49,696 nt of DNA from Furfurilactobacillus rossiae DSM 15814 (lineage in GTDB: Bacteria; Bacillota; Bacilli; Lactobacillales; Lactobacillaceae), in contig NZ_AUAW01000017.1 of assembly GCF_000428925.1 (NCBI RefSeq), forward strand, positions 1 through 49,696. Direction: 5' to 3'. Of the stretch, positions 43,497 through 49,696 are shown piece after piece. Below the pieces are notes generated by a model that saw nothing but the letters and a program-made list of their open reading frames with translations, searched no databases and had not been told where the DNA came from. The stretch's first letter is position 1. Every line of letters begins with the position of its first letter. A program made the position numbers and the translations under genes.

Positions 43497-44021
43497 CTAT
43501 TTGTTCCTTACACGATAGTCCAGTTCAGCCAACTGACCGGCACGTGATACGTTCACTAATTCAAAGTTTTTTGCCTGCTCACCCGGTTGCCAAAGCTTTG
43601 GACCAGCACCAAGAAACGCAGGTGCAACAAACAATCTCAAATCATCGATAAGTTCGGCCTGAATTAAGGCACCGACAATCTCACCGCCACCCACAATCCA
43701 GATTGCCTTTCCTGATTTTTGACGCAATTGGTCAACGAGTGTCACAACATCTCCCTGATAAGGCTGCACACCATCTGCTGCGGCAATATCATGATGAGTG
43801 AGAACAATACTGTTAAGATTCTTGTAGGGGTATGTATCCGAATGATCAATCACATAGTCATACGTAGTCCGGCCCATGATTAAGGTGTCAATTTCGCCCA
43901 TCAAACGGTCATAACCGGCATCCCCGTCAACAGCCGTATTTGTTAACCAGTCTAGTCCCCCATTGGCATCAGCTAGTCGCCCATCAAGACTAGTAGAAAC
44001 GTACAAAATTACAGGTCTCAT
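43497..44021 (-). CDS. RibD C-terminal/dihydrofolate reductase-like protein
   Basis: A 174-residue NAD(P)H-binding reductase-like protein. It begins with the DHFR/RibD-C strand RPVILYVSTSLDGRLAD and contains GEIDTLIMGRTTYDYV and KAIWIVGGGEIVGALIQA, the GGGE nucleotide-binding motif. Typical dihydrofolate reductase-family 'YwjB-like' proteins of unknown substrate. AGGAGG precedes the ATG and it overlaps the HAD gene by 4 bp. The neighbouring flavin monooxygenase makes a redox partnership imaginable but unproven. Confidence 0.9.
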   Translation of the reverse strand: MRPVILYVSTSLDGRLADANGGLDWLTNTAVDGDAGYDRLMGEIDTLIMGRTTYDYVIDHSDTYPYKNLNSIVLTHHDIAAADGVQPYQGDVVTLVDQLRQKSGKAIWIVGGGEIVGALIQAELIDDLRLFVAPAFLGAGPKLWQPGEQAKNFELVNVSRAGQLAELDYRVRNK

Positions 44022-44854
44022 TTTTCTTGAACCTCCTGCAAGTCTGACGCAGTGATACCGAACATCTTCATCAAGAACTTTGGCACACCGTCTTCATCGA
44101 CGGGAACAGTTGTTGTCGCCGCCTGATCAATCACTACTTGTGGAGAATCAGCCATCGCAACGCTGGTCTGCGCCTCGCTAAACATCGGCGCATCATTGAG
44201 TCCATTACCGAACACAATAGTATGCGCAGCGTCGATACGTAACTGTTGTTGCACCGACCTTAGCGCAGTTGCCTTACTGACACCCTTGGGAATTAACTCG
44301 ATGTTCCACGGATTTGATGCTGACAATGAGAATAAACCAGTCTCGGCAAACGCCTGACGCGCTAACGCCAGCTTGTTGTGGTCGTGTGACACCGCTAGGC
44401 CGTTTGTAATTGTATCAGCAATCGTTTTAACATCGGCGATATCGTTCAAGTAAATCGTACCGGTGTCAACGCCGCGGCGTAAGAATCGCATGTGCTCAAT
44501 CGCCTCGTGTTCAGTAGATGTGTGAAAAGTATCCTTCAAGTTGAACAAACGGAGCGTTAACCCGTAGCGCTCACAAATTTCATACGCAGCGATGGCGGCA
44601 TCCGAGCCAAGCAGCGTTTGATGAATCTGCTTACCTTGCGCAATTACGGCGCCATTAGAACAAATGACGTTCATGTCTGGACTCAGCTGGTTGCCAATCG
44701 ACCGCGCCAATGCAAGCAATCGTCCACTAGCAATATATGTTTCGTGGCCATCCGCACGAAGTTTGGCAAACACCGCCTTCGTCAGGGGTGACACAATTTG
44801 GCTCTTCGGAATTAACGTGCCATCAATATCTGTAACAATTAAATAATGTGTCAT
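44018..44854 (-). CDS. Cof-type HAD phosphatase
   Basis: A 278-residue HAD-IIB phosphatase with YLIVTDIDGTLIPKSQIVS (motif I), YIASGR (motif II), and IVFGNGLNDAPMF (motif IV). It resembles, but is clearly diverged from, the HAD at 23448-24248. A GGAGG site before the ATG at 44854 places the start 28 codons inside the longer frame. It is first in the operon with the RibD-like and HpaB-type genes. Sugar phosphate substrates are usual for the family. Confidence 0.9.
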   Translation of the reverse strand: MTHYLIVTDIDGTLIPKSQIVSPLTKAVFAKLRADGHETYIASGRLLALARSIGNQLSPDMNVICSNGAVIAQGKQIHQTLLGSDAAIAAYEICERYGLTLRLFNLKDTFHTSTEHEAIEHMRFLRRGVDTGTIYLNDIADVKTIADTITNGLAVSHDHNKLALARQAFAETGLFSLSASNPWNIELIPKGVSKATALRSVQQQLRIDAAHTIVFGNGLNDAPMFSEAQTSVAMADSPQVVIDQAATTTVPVDEDGVPKFLMKMFGITASDLQEVQEK

Positions 44855-44990
44855 TAACAATTCCTCCGTTAACACCATTTTACGCCTGTTCATGATGCGT
44901 CTGGAAGCTAGATTGTGAATCGTCAAGACTGGTTTCAAAAAAATCCTTGCTGTACACTCAACTTAAATCAAAAACGAGGAGTTCATATGC

Positions 44991-45458
44991 ATGACGACAT
45001 TAAACATTCGCTACATATCTATTGAAGGAAACACCCGCAGTTTCGTCAGCCACCTTGCTGAATATGCTGACAAACAGCATGAAGAAAATGCTGACAAACC
45101 CACACTGAAGGTTGAAGAAATCTCTGAACAATCAGATTTTATCGATGAAACAGAGCCCTACTTTGCGTTTGTTCCGACCTATCTAGACGGCGGCAATGGC
45201 ATCGACAATGGCGTTAAAGAGCTAATGACAAATGTCCTTGGTGAATACATTGCCTATCATGATAACCGTAAGCAATGTTTAGGCGTGATTGGTTCTGGTA
45301 ACCGTAATTTCAACGAACAATATTGTTTAACAGCACGTCGCTATGCCGACAAATATGGCTTCCCGTTTTTAGCCGATTATGAGTTGCGCGGAACGACCCG
45401 CGACGTCGCTCGCATTTATGATTTAATCGTTAAAACGGCCATTCAAGCGGCCAAATAA
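44991..45458 (+). CDS. nrdI: NrdI-like flavodoxin, orphan
   Basis: A 155-residue NrdI-family flavodoxin. NrdI supplies the oxidant that builds the dimanganese-tyrosyl cofactor of class Ib ribonucleotide reductase. The conserved GSGNRNFNEQYCLTARRYAD segment and FLADYELRGTTRDV are clear. nrdE and nrdF are not adjacent, so it either works with genes elsewhere or has another flavodoxin role. An ATG two bases off lies in another frame; GAGGAG at nine bases supports the ATG at 44991. Confidence 0.9.
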   Translation: MTTLNIRYISIEGNTRSFVSHLAEYADKQHEENADKPTLKVEEISEQSDFIDETEPYFAFVPTYLDGGNGIDNGVKELMTNVLGEYIAYHDNRKQCLGVIGSGNRNFNEQYCLTARRYADKYGFPFLADYELRGTTRDVARIYDLIVKTAIQAAK

Positions 45459-45460
45459 AA

Positions 45461-45515
45461 ATATCCTGAACAATGGGCACGTTCGCAAGTGCCGCATTGT
45501 TCAGGATATTTTTCA
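45461..45515. terminator. Bidirectional terminator
   Basis: AAATATCCTGAACAATG pairs with CATTGTTCAGGATATTT, with A/T runs at both ends, between the converging nrdI and MFS genes. The loop GGCACGTTCGCAAGTGCC folds into its own smaller hairpin. Confidence 0.92.
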
Positions 45516-45527
45516 TTTAACGAATCA

Positions 45528-46697
45528 TTATTTCGAAATTTTAGCTTGTTGTTTGACCCGTTCTGAGTGTGCGCGCCAATAAACGGCAACCAACGCAATC
45601 ATCTGCACACCACCAACCGCCATGAATAAAACGGGGAATGTTGCATAATCTAGCATAAAGCCACCAAATAGTGGACCCAATGCACGGCCAAACGCAATCG
45701 CCATGTTGGCAAAGCCTTGATAGCGGCCGGCTTCACTAGCCGGCGCTTTAACTGCGATCCAAGCCGGCAAGGCCGGATGACCAATCATTTCACCAAACGT
45801 AAGCACGATCATAGTGACCACAAACATTGCGTAGGTCCGGGCAAAAATTAGCATAAAGAATGACGCTGCGAATAGAGTGATCCCAACAACAATGACGTTT
45901 TCAATCTTAAATCGCTCACTCCAGCGCGTAATTACTGGCTGTAACAACACGATAATGACCCCGTTCAAGGTCCACAACAGACTATAATTCAACACAGGAA
46001 TGCCTAAATTGGTCATGTGAACCGAAATCACACTTTCCCATTGTGAGTATGCCAGGTTAATCGCCAACAACAACACTAAAATCAAGGTAATCAAAACAGT
46101 TGGCCGTGAACGCTTTGATGTGACATTGCTCTTAGTATCCTTATATTGTGACGTTGACCTGTTCGTTTGTGTTTGCGGCTTAACATTAAAGTGTAAGGCC
46201 ACGACAAGCGTCAACGCTGCGTAACAAACGGCAGCAATGATGAAAACTGTCGTAATACCAAACTTAATGGCATAGCCGACAATCAACGTCCCAATCACAA
46301 CACCGATATTCATTGACACGTAAAGCATGTTAAACACATGCCGTGTCGAGGTAGACTTCACCCACGTGGCCAGTGAATTCAAAATGGTCATGTTAACGCC
46401 GTCGCCGAATCCGACGACTAGCAACAAAATGCCATATATCGGCCAACCATGCCAGAATATCAAGGCGACCACAGCTAAAGTAGCCAATGCTGCTGACAGT
46501 ACTCCCGTTTGATATGGTTTCCAGTGATCAAATAAATAACCGCCGACTGAATCACCGACAATCATCATCAAGGACATACCTAATAACACCAGTCCCGATA
46601 AAGTAAGTGATTCATGAAGATAATTATGTAGATAAATCGTCGTCAGTGGCCATAAGAAACTCGCCCCGCTGTTATTCAACATGGATGCTACAAACAA
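45528..46697 (-). CDS. MFS transporter, 12-helix type, non-canonical start
   Basis: A 389-residue major facilitator transporter with about 12 helices, related to the YfmO/drug-H+ antiporter type; motif A-like GGYLFDHWKPYQTG lies between helices 2 and 3. The first in-frame start from the left of the protein is TTG at 46697, but no ribosome site precedes it. AAAGGAG lies at 46743-46749, and nine bases after it comes CTG at 46733, in frame, giving 12 more residues (SSQRSEVKFSWL region) before the first helix. Real translation may begin at that CTG (or at ATT 46739). Substrate unknown. Confidence 0.85.
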   Translation of the reverse strand: MFVASMLNNSGASFLWPLTTIYLHNYLHESLTLSGLVLLGMSLMMIVGDSVGGYLFDHWKPYQTGVLSAALATLAVVALIFWHGWPIYGILLLVVGFGDGVNMTILNSLATWVKSTSTRHVFNMLYVSMNIGVVIGTLIVGYAIKFGITTVFIIAAVCYAALTLVVALHFNVKPQTQTNRSTSQYKDTKSNVTSKRSRPTVLITLILVLLLAINLAYSQWESVISVHMTNLGIPVLNYSLLWTLNGVIIVLLQPVITRWSERFKIENVIVVGITLFAASFFMLIFARTYAMFVVTMIVLTFGEMIGHPALPAWIAVKAPASEAGRYQGFANMAIAFGRALGPLFGGFMLDYATFPVLFMAVGGVQMIALVAVYWRAHSERVKQQAKISK

Positions 46698-46968
46698 CCA
46701 GCTAAATTTAACTTCTGAACGTTGGGATGACAGAAAAATCCACTCCTTTGAGTTCGTTTGTCCTACTTACTTCATTCTATCACGACGCCTATATTAGGTC
46801 GCCTATGAACGGCTAATTGATATTTCTTCACAAGAATAGTTATGTAAGTTGCTTACTTTAAATTCGTATATTGCCGTTTTATAAAGTTCGTTTCGTTTAC
46901 GTTTAAATTAAAAACATGTAAAAAATTTACAAATGCTCATTTATTCACTTTAAATTCAACCGTTTGCC

Positions 46969-46990
46969 TGCTATGATGTAAACGTAAACA
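46969..46990 (+). promoter_or_regulatory. Extended -10 promoter overlapped by a cre site
   Basis: TGCTATGAT (46969-46977) is an extended -10. ATGTAAACGTAAACA (46976-46990) matches WTGNAANCGNWNNCW at every position, a perfect CcpA cre site covering the -10 and start point of the zinc ADH, which predicts catabolite repression. The A/T-rich sequence 46734-46968 shows nothing else definite. Confidence 0.78.
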
Positions 46991-47018
46991 AATAAGGACA
47001 CATAAAGGAGATTGCTTC

Positions 47019-48041
47019 ATGAAAGCTGCTGTTGTTAGAGAACCAGTCGACGGATTTGTTGACGTTAAAGATGTTACATTACGTGATTTAAAACCTGGTG
47101 AAGCTTTAGTAGATGTTGAATACTGTGGCCTTTGTCACACTGACCTTCACGTTGCTGCCGGTGACTTTGGTGAAAAGCCTGGCCGGATTATCGGTCATGA
47201 AGGTGTTGGGATCGTTTCTAAGGTTGCTGATGGCGTTGATGCCGTTAAAGTTGGCGACCGTGTATCTATCGCTTGGTTCTTCAAGGGCTGTGGCCACTGT
47301 GAATACTGCCTAACTGGCCGTGAAACACTTTGCCGTAACGTTGAAAACTCTGGCTTCACCGTTGACGGTGCGATGGCTGAACAAGTTATCGTTGACGCTA
47401 ACTACGCCGTTAAGGTTCCAGATGGCTTGGACCCTGTTGAAGCAACTTCCTTAACTTGTGCCGGTGTTACGATGTACAAAGCAATCAAAGTTGCTGATGT
47501 AAAGCCTGGCCAATGGGTATCTGTTGTTGGTGCCGGTGGTTTAGGTAACTTGGCTATCCAATACGCTAAACACGTATTTGGTGCCCACGTCGTTGCCGTT
47601 GATGGTAACCCTGACAAATTGCAAGCTGCTAAAGATGCCGGTGCTGACTTGCTGATCAACCGTCACGATGGTGATGTTGACAAGCAAATCCAAGAAAAGG
47701 TTGGCGGTGTTCACGCTGCCTTGGTTACTGCTGTTACTACTGCAGCCTTCGACCAAGCCGTTGACTCACTCCGTCCTGATGGTAAATTAGTTGCCGTTGC
47801 CTTACCACAAGGTGACATGAAGTTGAACATTGCTAAGACGGTTCTTGATGGTATCGTCGTTGCTGGTTCATTGGTTGGTACTCGCCAAGACTTAGCCGAA
47901 ACATTCCAGTTCGGTGCTGAAGGTTTGGTTCACCCAATCGTTAAGACTCGTAAATTATCAGAAATTAACGACATGATCCAAGAATTAATGGACAACAAGG
48001 TTGTTGGCCGTAACGTCGTTGACTTCGTTCATAACAAGTAA
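47019..48041 (+). CDS. adhP: Zinc-dependent alcohol dehydrogenase (AdhP type)
   Basis: A 340-residue medium-chain alcohol dehydrogenase. Catalytic zinc site C in [12 protein letters not shown] and GHEGVG; structural zinc cysteines in [16 protein letters not shown]; Rossmann motif [18 protein letters not shown] preference is suggested by D in [11 protein letters not shown]. It likely interconverts acetaldehyde and ethanol, complementing AdhE. Codon use is strongly biased (as in highly expressed genes). AAAGGAG precedes the ATG. A 138-bp repeat follows its stop. Confidence 0.96.
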   Translation: MKAAVVREPVDGFVDVKDVTLRDLKPGEALVDVEYCGLCHTDLHVAAGDFGEKPGRIIGHEGVGIVSKVADGVDAVKVGDRVSIAWFFKGCGHCEYCLTGRETLCRNVENSGFTVDGAMAEQVIVDANYAVKVPDGLDPVEATSLTCAGVTMYKAIKVADVKPGQWVSVVGAGGLGNLAIQYAKHVFGAHVVAVDGNPDKLQAAKDAGADLLINRHDGDVDKQIQEKVGGVHAALVTAVTTAAFDQAVDSLRPDGKLVAVALPQGDMKLNIAKTVLDGIVVAGSLVGTRQDLAETFQFGAEGLVHPIVKTRKLSEINDMIQELMDNKVVGRNVVDFVHNK

Positions 48042-48177
48042 CCAGTGCGAACAACCGCGGTAGGAAGCGAGCACTAATAGAAAATCGGTTGTTGGCGCAT
48101 TTTGCCAATGATCGATTTTTGATTAGGCACAGCTTTCTGCGGTGGCGAATGCGACGATGCTAAACCAGTGCGAACAA
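48040..48177. repeat. Hairpin element bounded by 15-bp direct repeats
   Basis: AACCAGTGCGAACAA occurs at 48040-48054, overlapping the adh stop codon, and again at 48163-48177. Between them, GCGGTAGGAAGCGAGCACTA and AATAGAAAATCG pair imperfectly with CGATTTTTGATTAGGCAC and AGCTTTCTGCGGT, a ~30-bp bulged stem around a loop that itself holds TTGGCGCATTTTGCCAA. It looks like a MITE- or RUP-type intergenic repeat, and also could end the adh transcript. No coding potential seen. Confidence 0.7.
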
Positions 48178-48277
48178 ACCACATTCAGGAAACACAAACA
48201 AGATTTTAAAAAATCATGCTCATCCTTCCTGATAGACAATATAGGAATGTCCCCTTTCCAATAAGTGTATTATTTCA

Positions 48278-48331
48278 AGGCCTGGATTTATGTACATAAA
48301 AATGTACATAAATCCAGGCCTGAGTTATACT
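48278..48331 (+). promoter_or_regulatory. YefM-YoeB operator and promoter
   Basis: AGGCCTGGATTTATGTACAT (48278-48297) and its exact reverse complement (48302-48321) form a 20-bp inverted repeat with an AAAA centre. Each arm holds TGTACA, the core motif known for YefM operators, 12 bp apart centre to centre. The second TGTACA (48303-48308) is 17 bp from TATACT (48326-48331), so it doubles as the -35 and binding would block transcription. Confidence 0.82.
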
Positions 48332-48363
48332 ATGTCTAAACTATCTAAAGGGGGGTCTCTTTC

Positions 48364-48648
48364 ATGGCAGTAAATGTCTCTGCAACTAGTGTCAGCGATT
48401 TTCGAAAAAACTTTAAATCATATGCTGATGACGTTAGTGATCTTAATGAACCGCTGATTATAACGCGCCCTAAGCAAAAGAATGTCGTTTTAATCAGCGA
48501 ACAAGAATATAATTCCCTAAAAGAAACAAACTATTTATTAGCAACATCTGCTAATCGAAAAGCGCTTCAAGCCTCTCTAAATCAAATTGATCGCGGTCAA
48601 GGTCACATTCTGACACCTGAGGAATGGGAGAACCTCCAAGATGATTAA
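48364..48648 (+). CDS. yefM: YefM/Phd-type antitoxin
   Basis: A 94-residue type II antitoxin. The N-terminal half, beginning AVNVSATSVSDFRKNFKSYA and including LIITRPKQKNVVLISEQEYN, is the Phd/YefM DNA-binding fold; the C-terminal half is the flexible toxin-binding tail. It autorepresses with the toxin at the palindrome just upstream. AAAGGGGGG precedes the ATG. It overlaps the toxin gene by 8 bp, the usual antitoxin-first arrangement. Confidence 0.92.
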   Translation: MAVNVSATSVSDFRKNFKSYADDVSDLNEPLIITRPKQKNVVLISEQEYNSLKETNYLLATSANRKALQASLNQIDRGQGHILTPEEWENLQDD

Positions 48649-48904
48649 GTTCAATATTGTTTTCTCCCCAATAGCTTGGAATGAATACGTCGCATGGCAA
48701 CAAGAAGACAAAAAGACACTAAAACGAATCAATAAGCTTATCAATGATATTCAACGGCGGCCTTTTGCTGGTTTGGGAAAACCTGAACCGCTAACATATG
48801 AATTATCAGAAACATGGTCGCGGCGAATTGACAAAGAAAATCAAATTGTCTATAGCGTGACCGATACGGCCATAACCATCTTCCAGCTTAAATATCATTA
48901 CTGA
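48641..48904 (+). CDS. yoeB: YoeB-type mRNA endoribonuclease toxin
   Basis: An 87-residue RelE-superfamily toxin that cleaves mRNA in the ribosomal A site. The pattern AWNEYVAWQQEDKKTLKRIN, KPEPLTYELSETWSRRID and the terminal LKYHY match YoeB, including the C-terminal histidine and tyrosine and an arginine in RRID; the usual HRLVY reads NQIVY. Normal length. It is translationally coupled to the antitoxin gene. Confidence 0.93.
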   Translation: MIKFNIVFSPIAWNEYVAWQQEDKKTLKRINKLINDIQRRPFAGLGKPEPLTYELSETWSRRIDKENQIVYSVTDTAITIFQLKYHY

Positions 48905-48914
48905 TCGTTTAAAA

Positions 48915-49388
48915 TTAATCTATCTTGGCAAAAAAATGTGCTACGCCTATCTCGAACATCGTTATAAAAATAGCAATCATCATTGCAGGTGGGAAAACCG
49001 TTAATGTAAGTACTAACCCTGTTACTTTAATGGCAATATCAATAATCACAGCCCGGTCCGATAACGTATACAGCAGTCCAAGCGACAGATCGTCGTTTGC
49101 CACATTCACTGAATGTGAGATTGCCATGTTACTGAAGGTCACAGCAAGAACGACCACGCCGTAGAATGCTTGCGCCGTGGGATTATCAAAATTGTCCGCG
49201 ACTAAACTGGTCGTGTATGGAAATAAAGAAGCAAAAAACAACATTAGTAGCGTGCAAATAACCGTTTGAGCATTGACCAATTTTACTTGTTGCCAATTAT
49301 TGTGATGGGTCATCCACATGAGGCCAATCCAAAAGAATGATAAAGCATAGGCAAAAAAGTTAATGCGTAAGTCCCACAAGCCAGCAGG
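48915..49388 (-). pseudogene. TMEM175/DUF1211-type gene, 5' end lost
   Basis: The ~155-residue remainder of a TMEM175-like potassium channel: LSFFWIGLMWMTHHNNWQQ is the conserved block after helix 1, and further helices follow. The first helix with the R-x3-FSD filter motif is missing. The reading frame instead continues into the terminal sequence of the IS element at about 49389, giving a spurious TTG start. The channel is therefore interrupted and probably nonfunctional. Confidence 0.75.
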
Positions 49389-49696
49389 TGGACATGACCC
49401 AGTCAAGTAAACAGTCGAAATAATATAAATTAACTTGCTTTGCGAACGGTCTGATTCCGATATTCATTCGGAGTCAGGCCGTTTAGTGTTTCTTGCGGAC
49501 GACCATTGTTATACCAGTCGATCCCAGCGTCGACTAAGGCGACAAGTTCTTTGAACGTGCCGGCCGGTCGTAGATCAAACCATTCATCTTTGATATGACT
49601 CCAAAAGGTTTCCATGGCGCCATTATCAATAGGTTTACCACCACGAGACATACTGTGTGTGATGTGATGTTGACGTAATTCTAAGTCATAGATTCG
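49389..49696 (-). mobile_element. IS3-family insertion sequence, right end
   Basis: The element enters the window from the right edge; its end, starting near TGGACATGACCCAGTCAAGT (49389-49408), lies inside the TMEM175-like gene. The transposase reads on the minus strand. Only one end is present, so the left end and the target duplication cannot be examined. Confidence 0.75.
49430..49696 (-). CDS. IS3-family transposase OrfB, C-terminal part
   Basis: The last 88 residues of a DDE transposase of the IS3 (IS150-like) group, running off the window end. SMSRGGKPIDNGAMETFW and IKDEWF contain the third catalytic region (DN and the glutamate in MExFW...KDE), and WYNNGRPQETLNGLTP with NEYR is the family's typical ending. 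Stop TAA is at 49430-49432. It is intact within the window. Confidence 0.93.
   Translation of the reverse strand, partial: RIYDLELRQHHITHSMSRGGKPIDNGAMETFWSHIKDEWFDLRPAGTFKELVALVDAGIDWYNNGRPQETLNGLTPNEYRNQTVRKAS

Noticed and set aside
46886-46925. Second cre-like site (TTTCGTTTACGTTTAAAT) upstream of adhP
   Set aside because: It fails the cre consensus at several fixed positions; only the site at 46976-46990 fits.
1-49696. tRNA or rRNA genes
   Set aside because: No cloverleaf with TTCGAATC-like T arm and CCA-type ends found; GGTTCGAACC in R1 is part of its own hairpin.

Overview
The window looks like chromosome of a heterofermentative Lactobacillaceae bacterium. This rests on a xylulose-5-phosphate/fructose-6-phosphate phosphoketolase (2693-5077), a bifunctional AdhE (28939-31575), a zinc alcohol dehydrogenase (47019-48041), CcpA-type cre sites, strong GGAGG Shine-Dalgarno sequences with frequent TTG/GTG starts, and families typical of lactobacilli (DUF1836, DUF975, DUF4811, DegV, CPBP proteases). 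Base composition looks moderately low in GC by eye. I cannot name the species; Furfurilactobacillus- or Secundilactobacillus-like genera are a guess only.

Layout. 0.1-2.1 kb: DegV protein and a two-gene Nudix operon. 2.2-6.7 kb: a structured RNA repeat, a tyrosine-recombinase relic, phosphoketolase and a GntR/UTRA regulator with matching operator-like palindromes at both promoters, then a YbaK deacylase. 6.7-17 kb: membrane metalloprotease-like protein, HD hydrolase, orphan LytTR response regulator, two-gene ABC exporter, alpha/beta hydrolase, membrane protein, DHA2 multidrug exporter plus DUF4811 partner. 17.0-23.2 kb: a polyphosphate operon (PPK2, degenerate Ppx-HD protein, PPK1, Ppx/GppA, VOC protein). 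23.4-28.4 kb: HAD phosphatase, TIM-barrel isomerase-like protein, two CPBP proteases flanking a secreted protein and a CofE-like F420 ligase homologue. 28.9-39.1 kb: AdhE, membrane-anchored nuclease, DUF1836, two DUF975 proteins, RecX, LtrA, an ANT(6)-like adenylyltransferase, Hsp20. 39.5-48 kb: acidic small protein, CorC/HlyC protein, HpaB-type flavin monooxygenase operon, orphan NrdI, MFS transporter, alcohol dehydrogenase. 48.2-49.7 kb: YefM-YoeB toxin-antitoxin with its operator, then a TMEM175-like gene truncated by an IS3-family element that runs off the window.

The most striking signal is not a protein. Seven intergenic elements of about 180-195 bp (2.2, 12.4, 26.1, 28.6, 39.2, 40.0 and 40.2 kb, on both strands) share one architecture: a closing helix, a second helix, a long central hairpin and two further hairpins, joined by conserved segments such as GGTCCCAYG and CGAGG. 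Their primary sequences differ, but paired bases change together, so the family looks like a dispersed, structurally constrained RNA. I cannot assign it to a known class.

Metabolically, phosphoketolase makes acetyl phosphate from pentose phosphates, AdhE and the zinc ADH reduce acetyl units to ethanol and reoxidise NADH, and cre sites at both alcohol dehydrogenase promoters imply carbon-catabolite control. The polyphosphate operon would give phosphate and energy storage coupled to stress tolerance.
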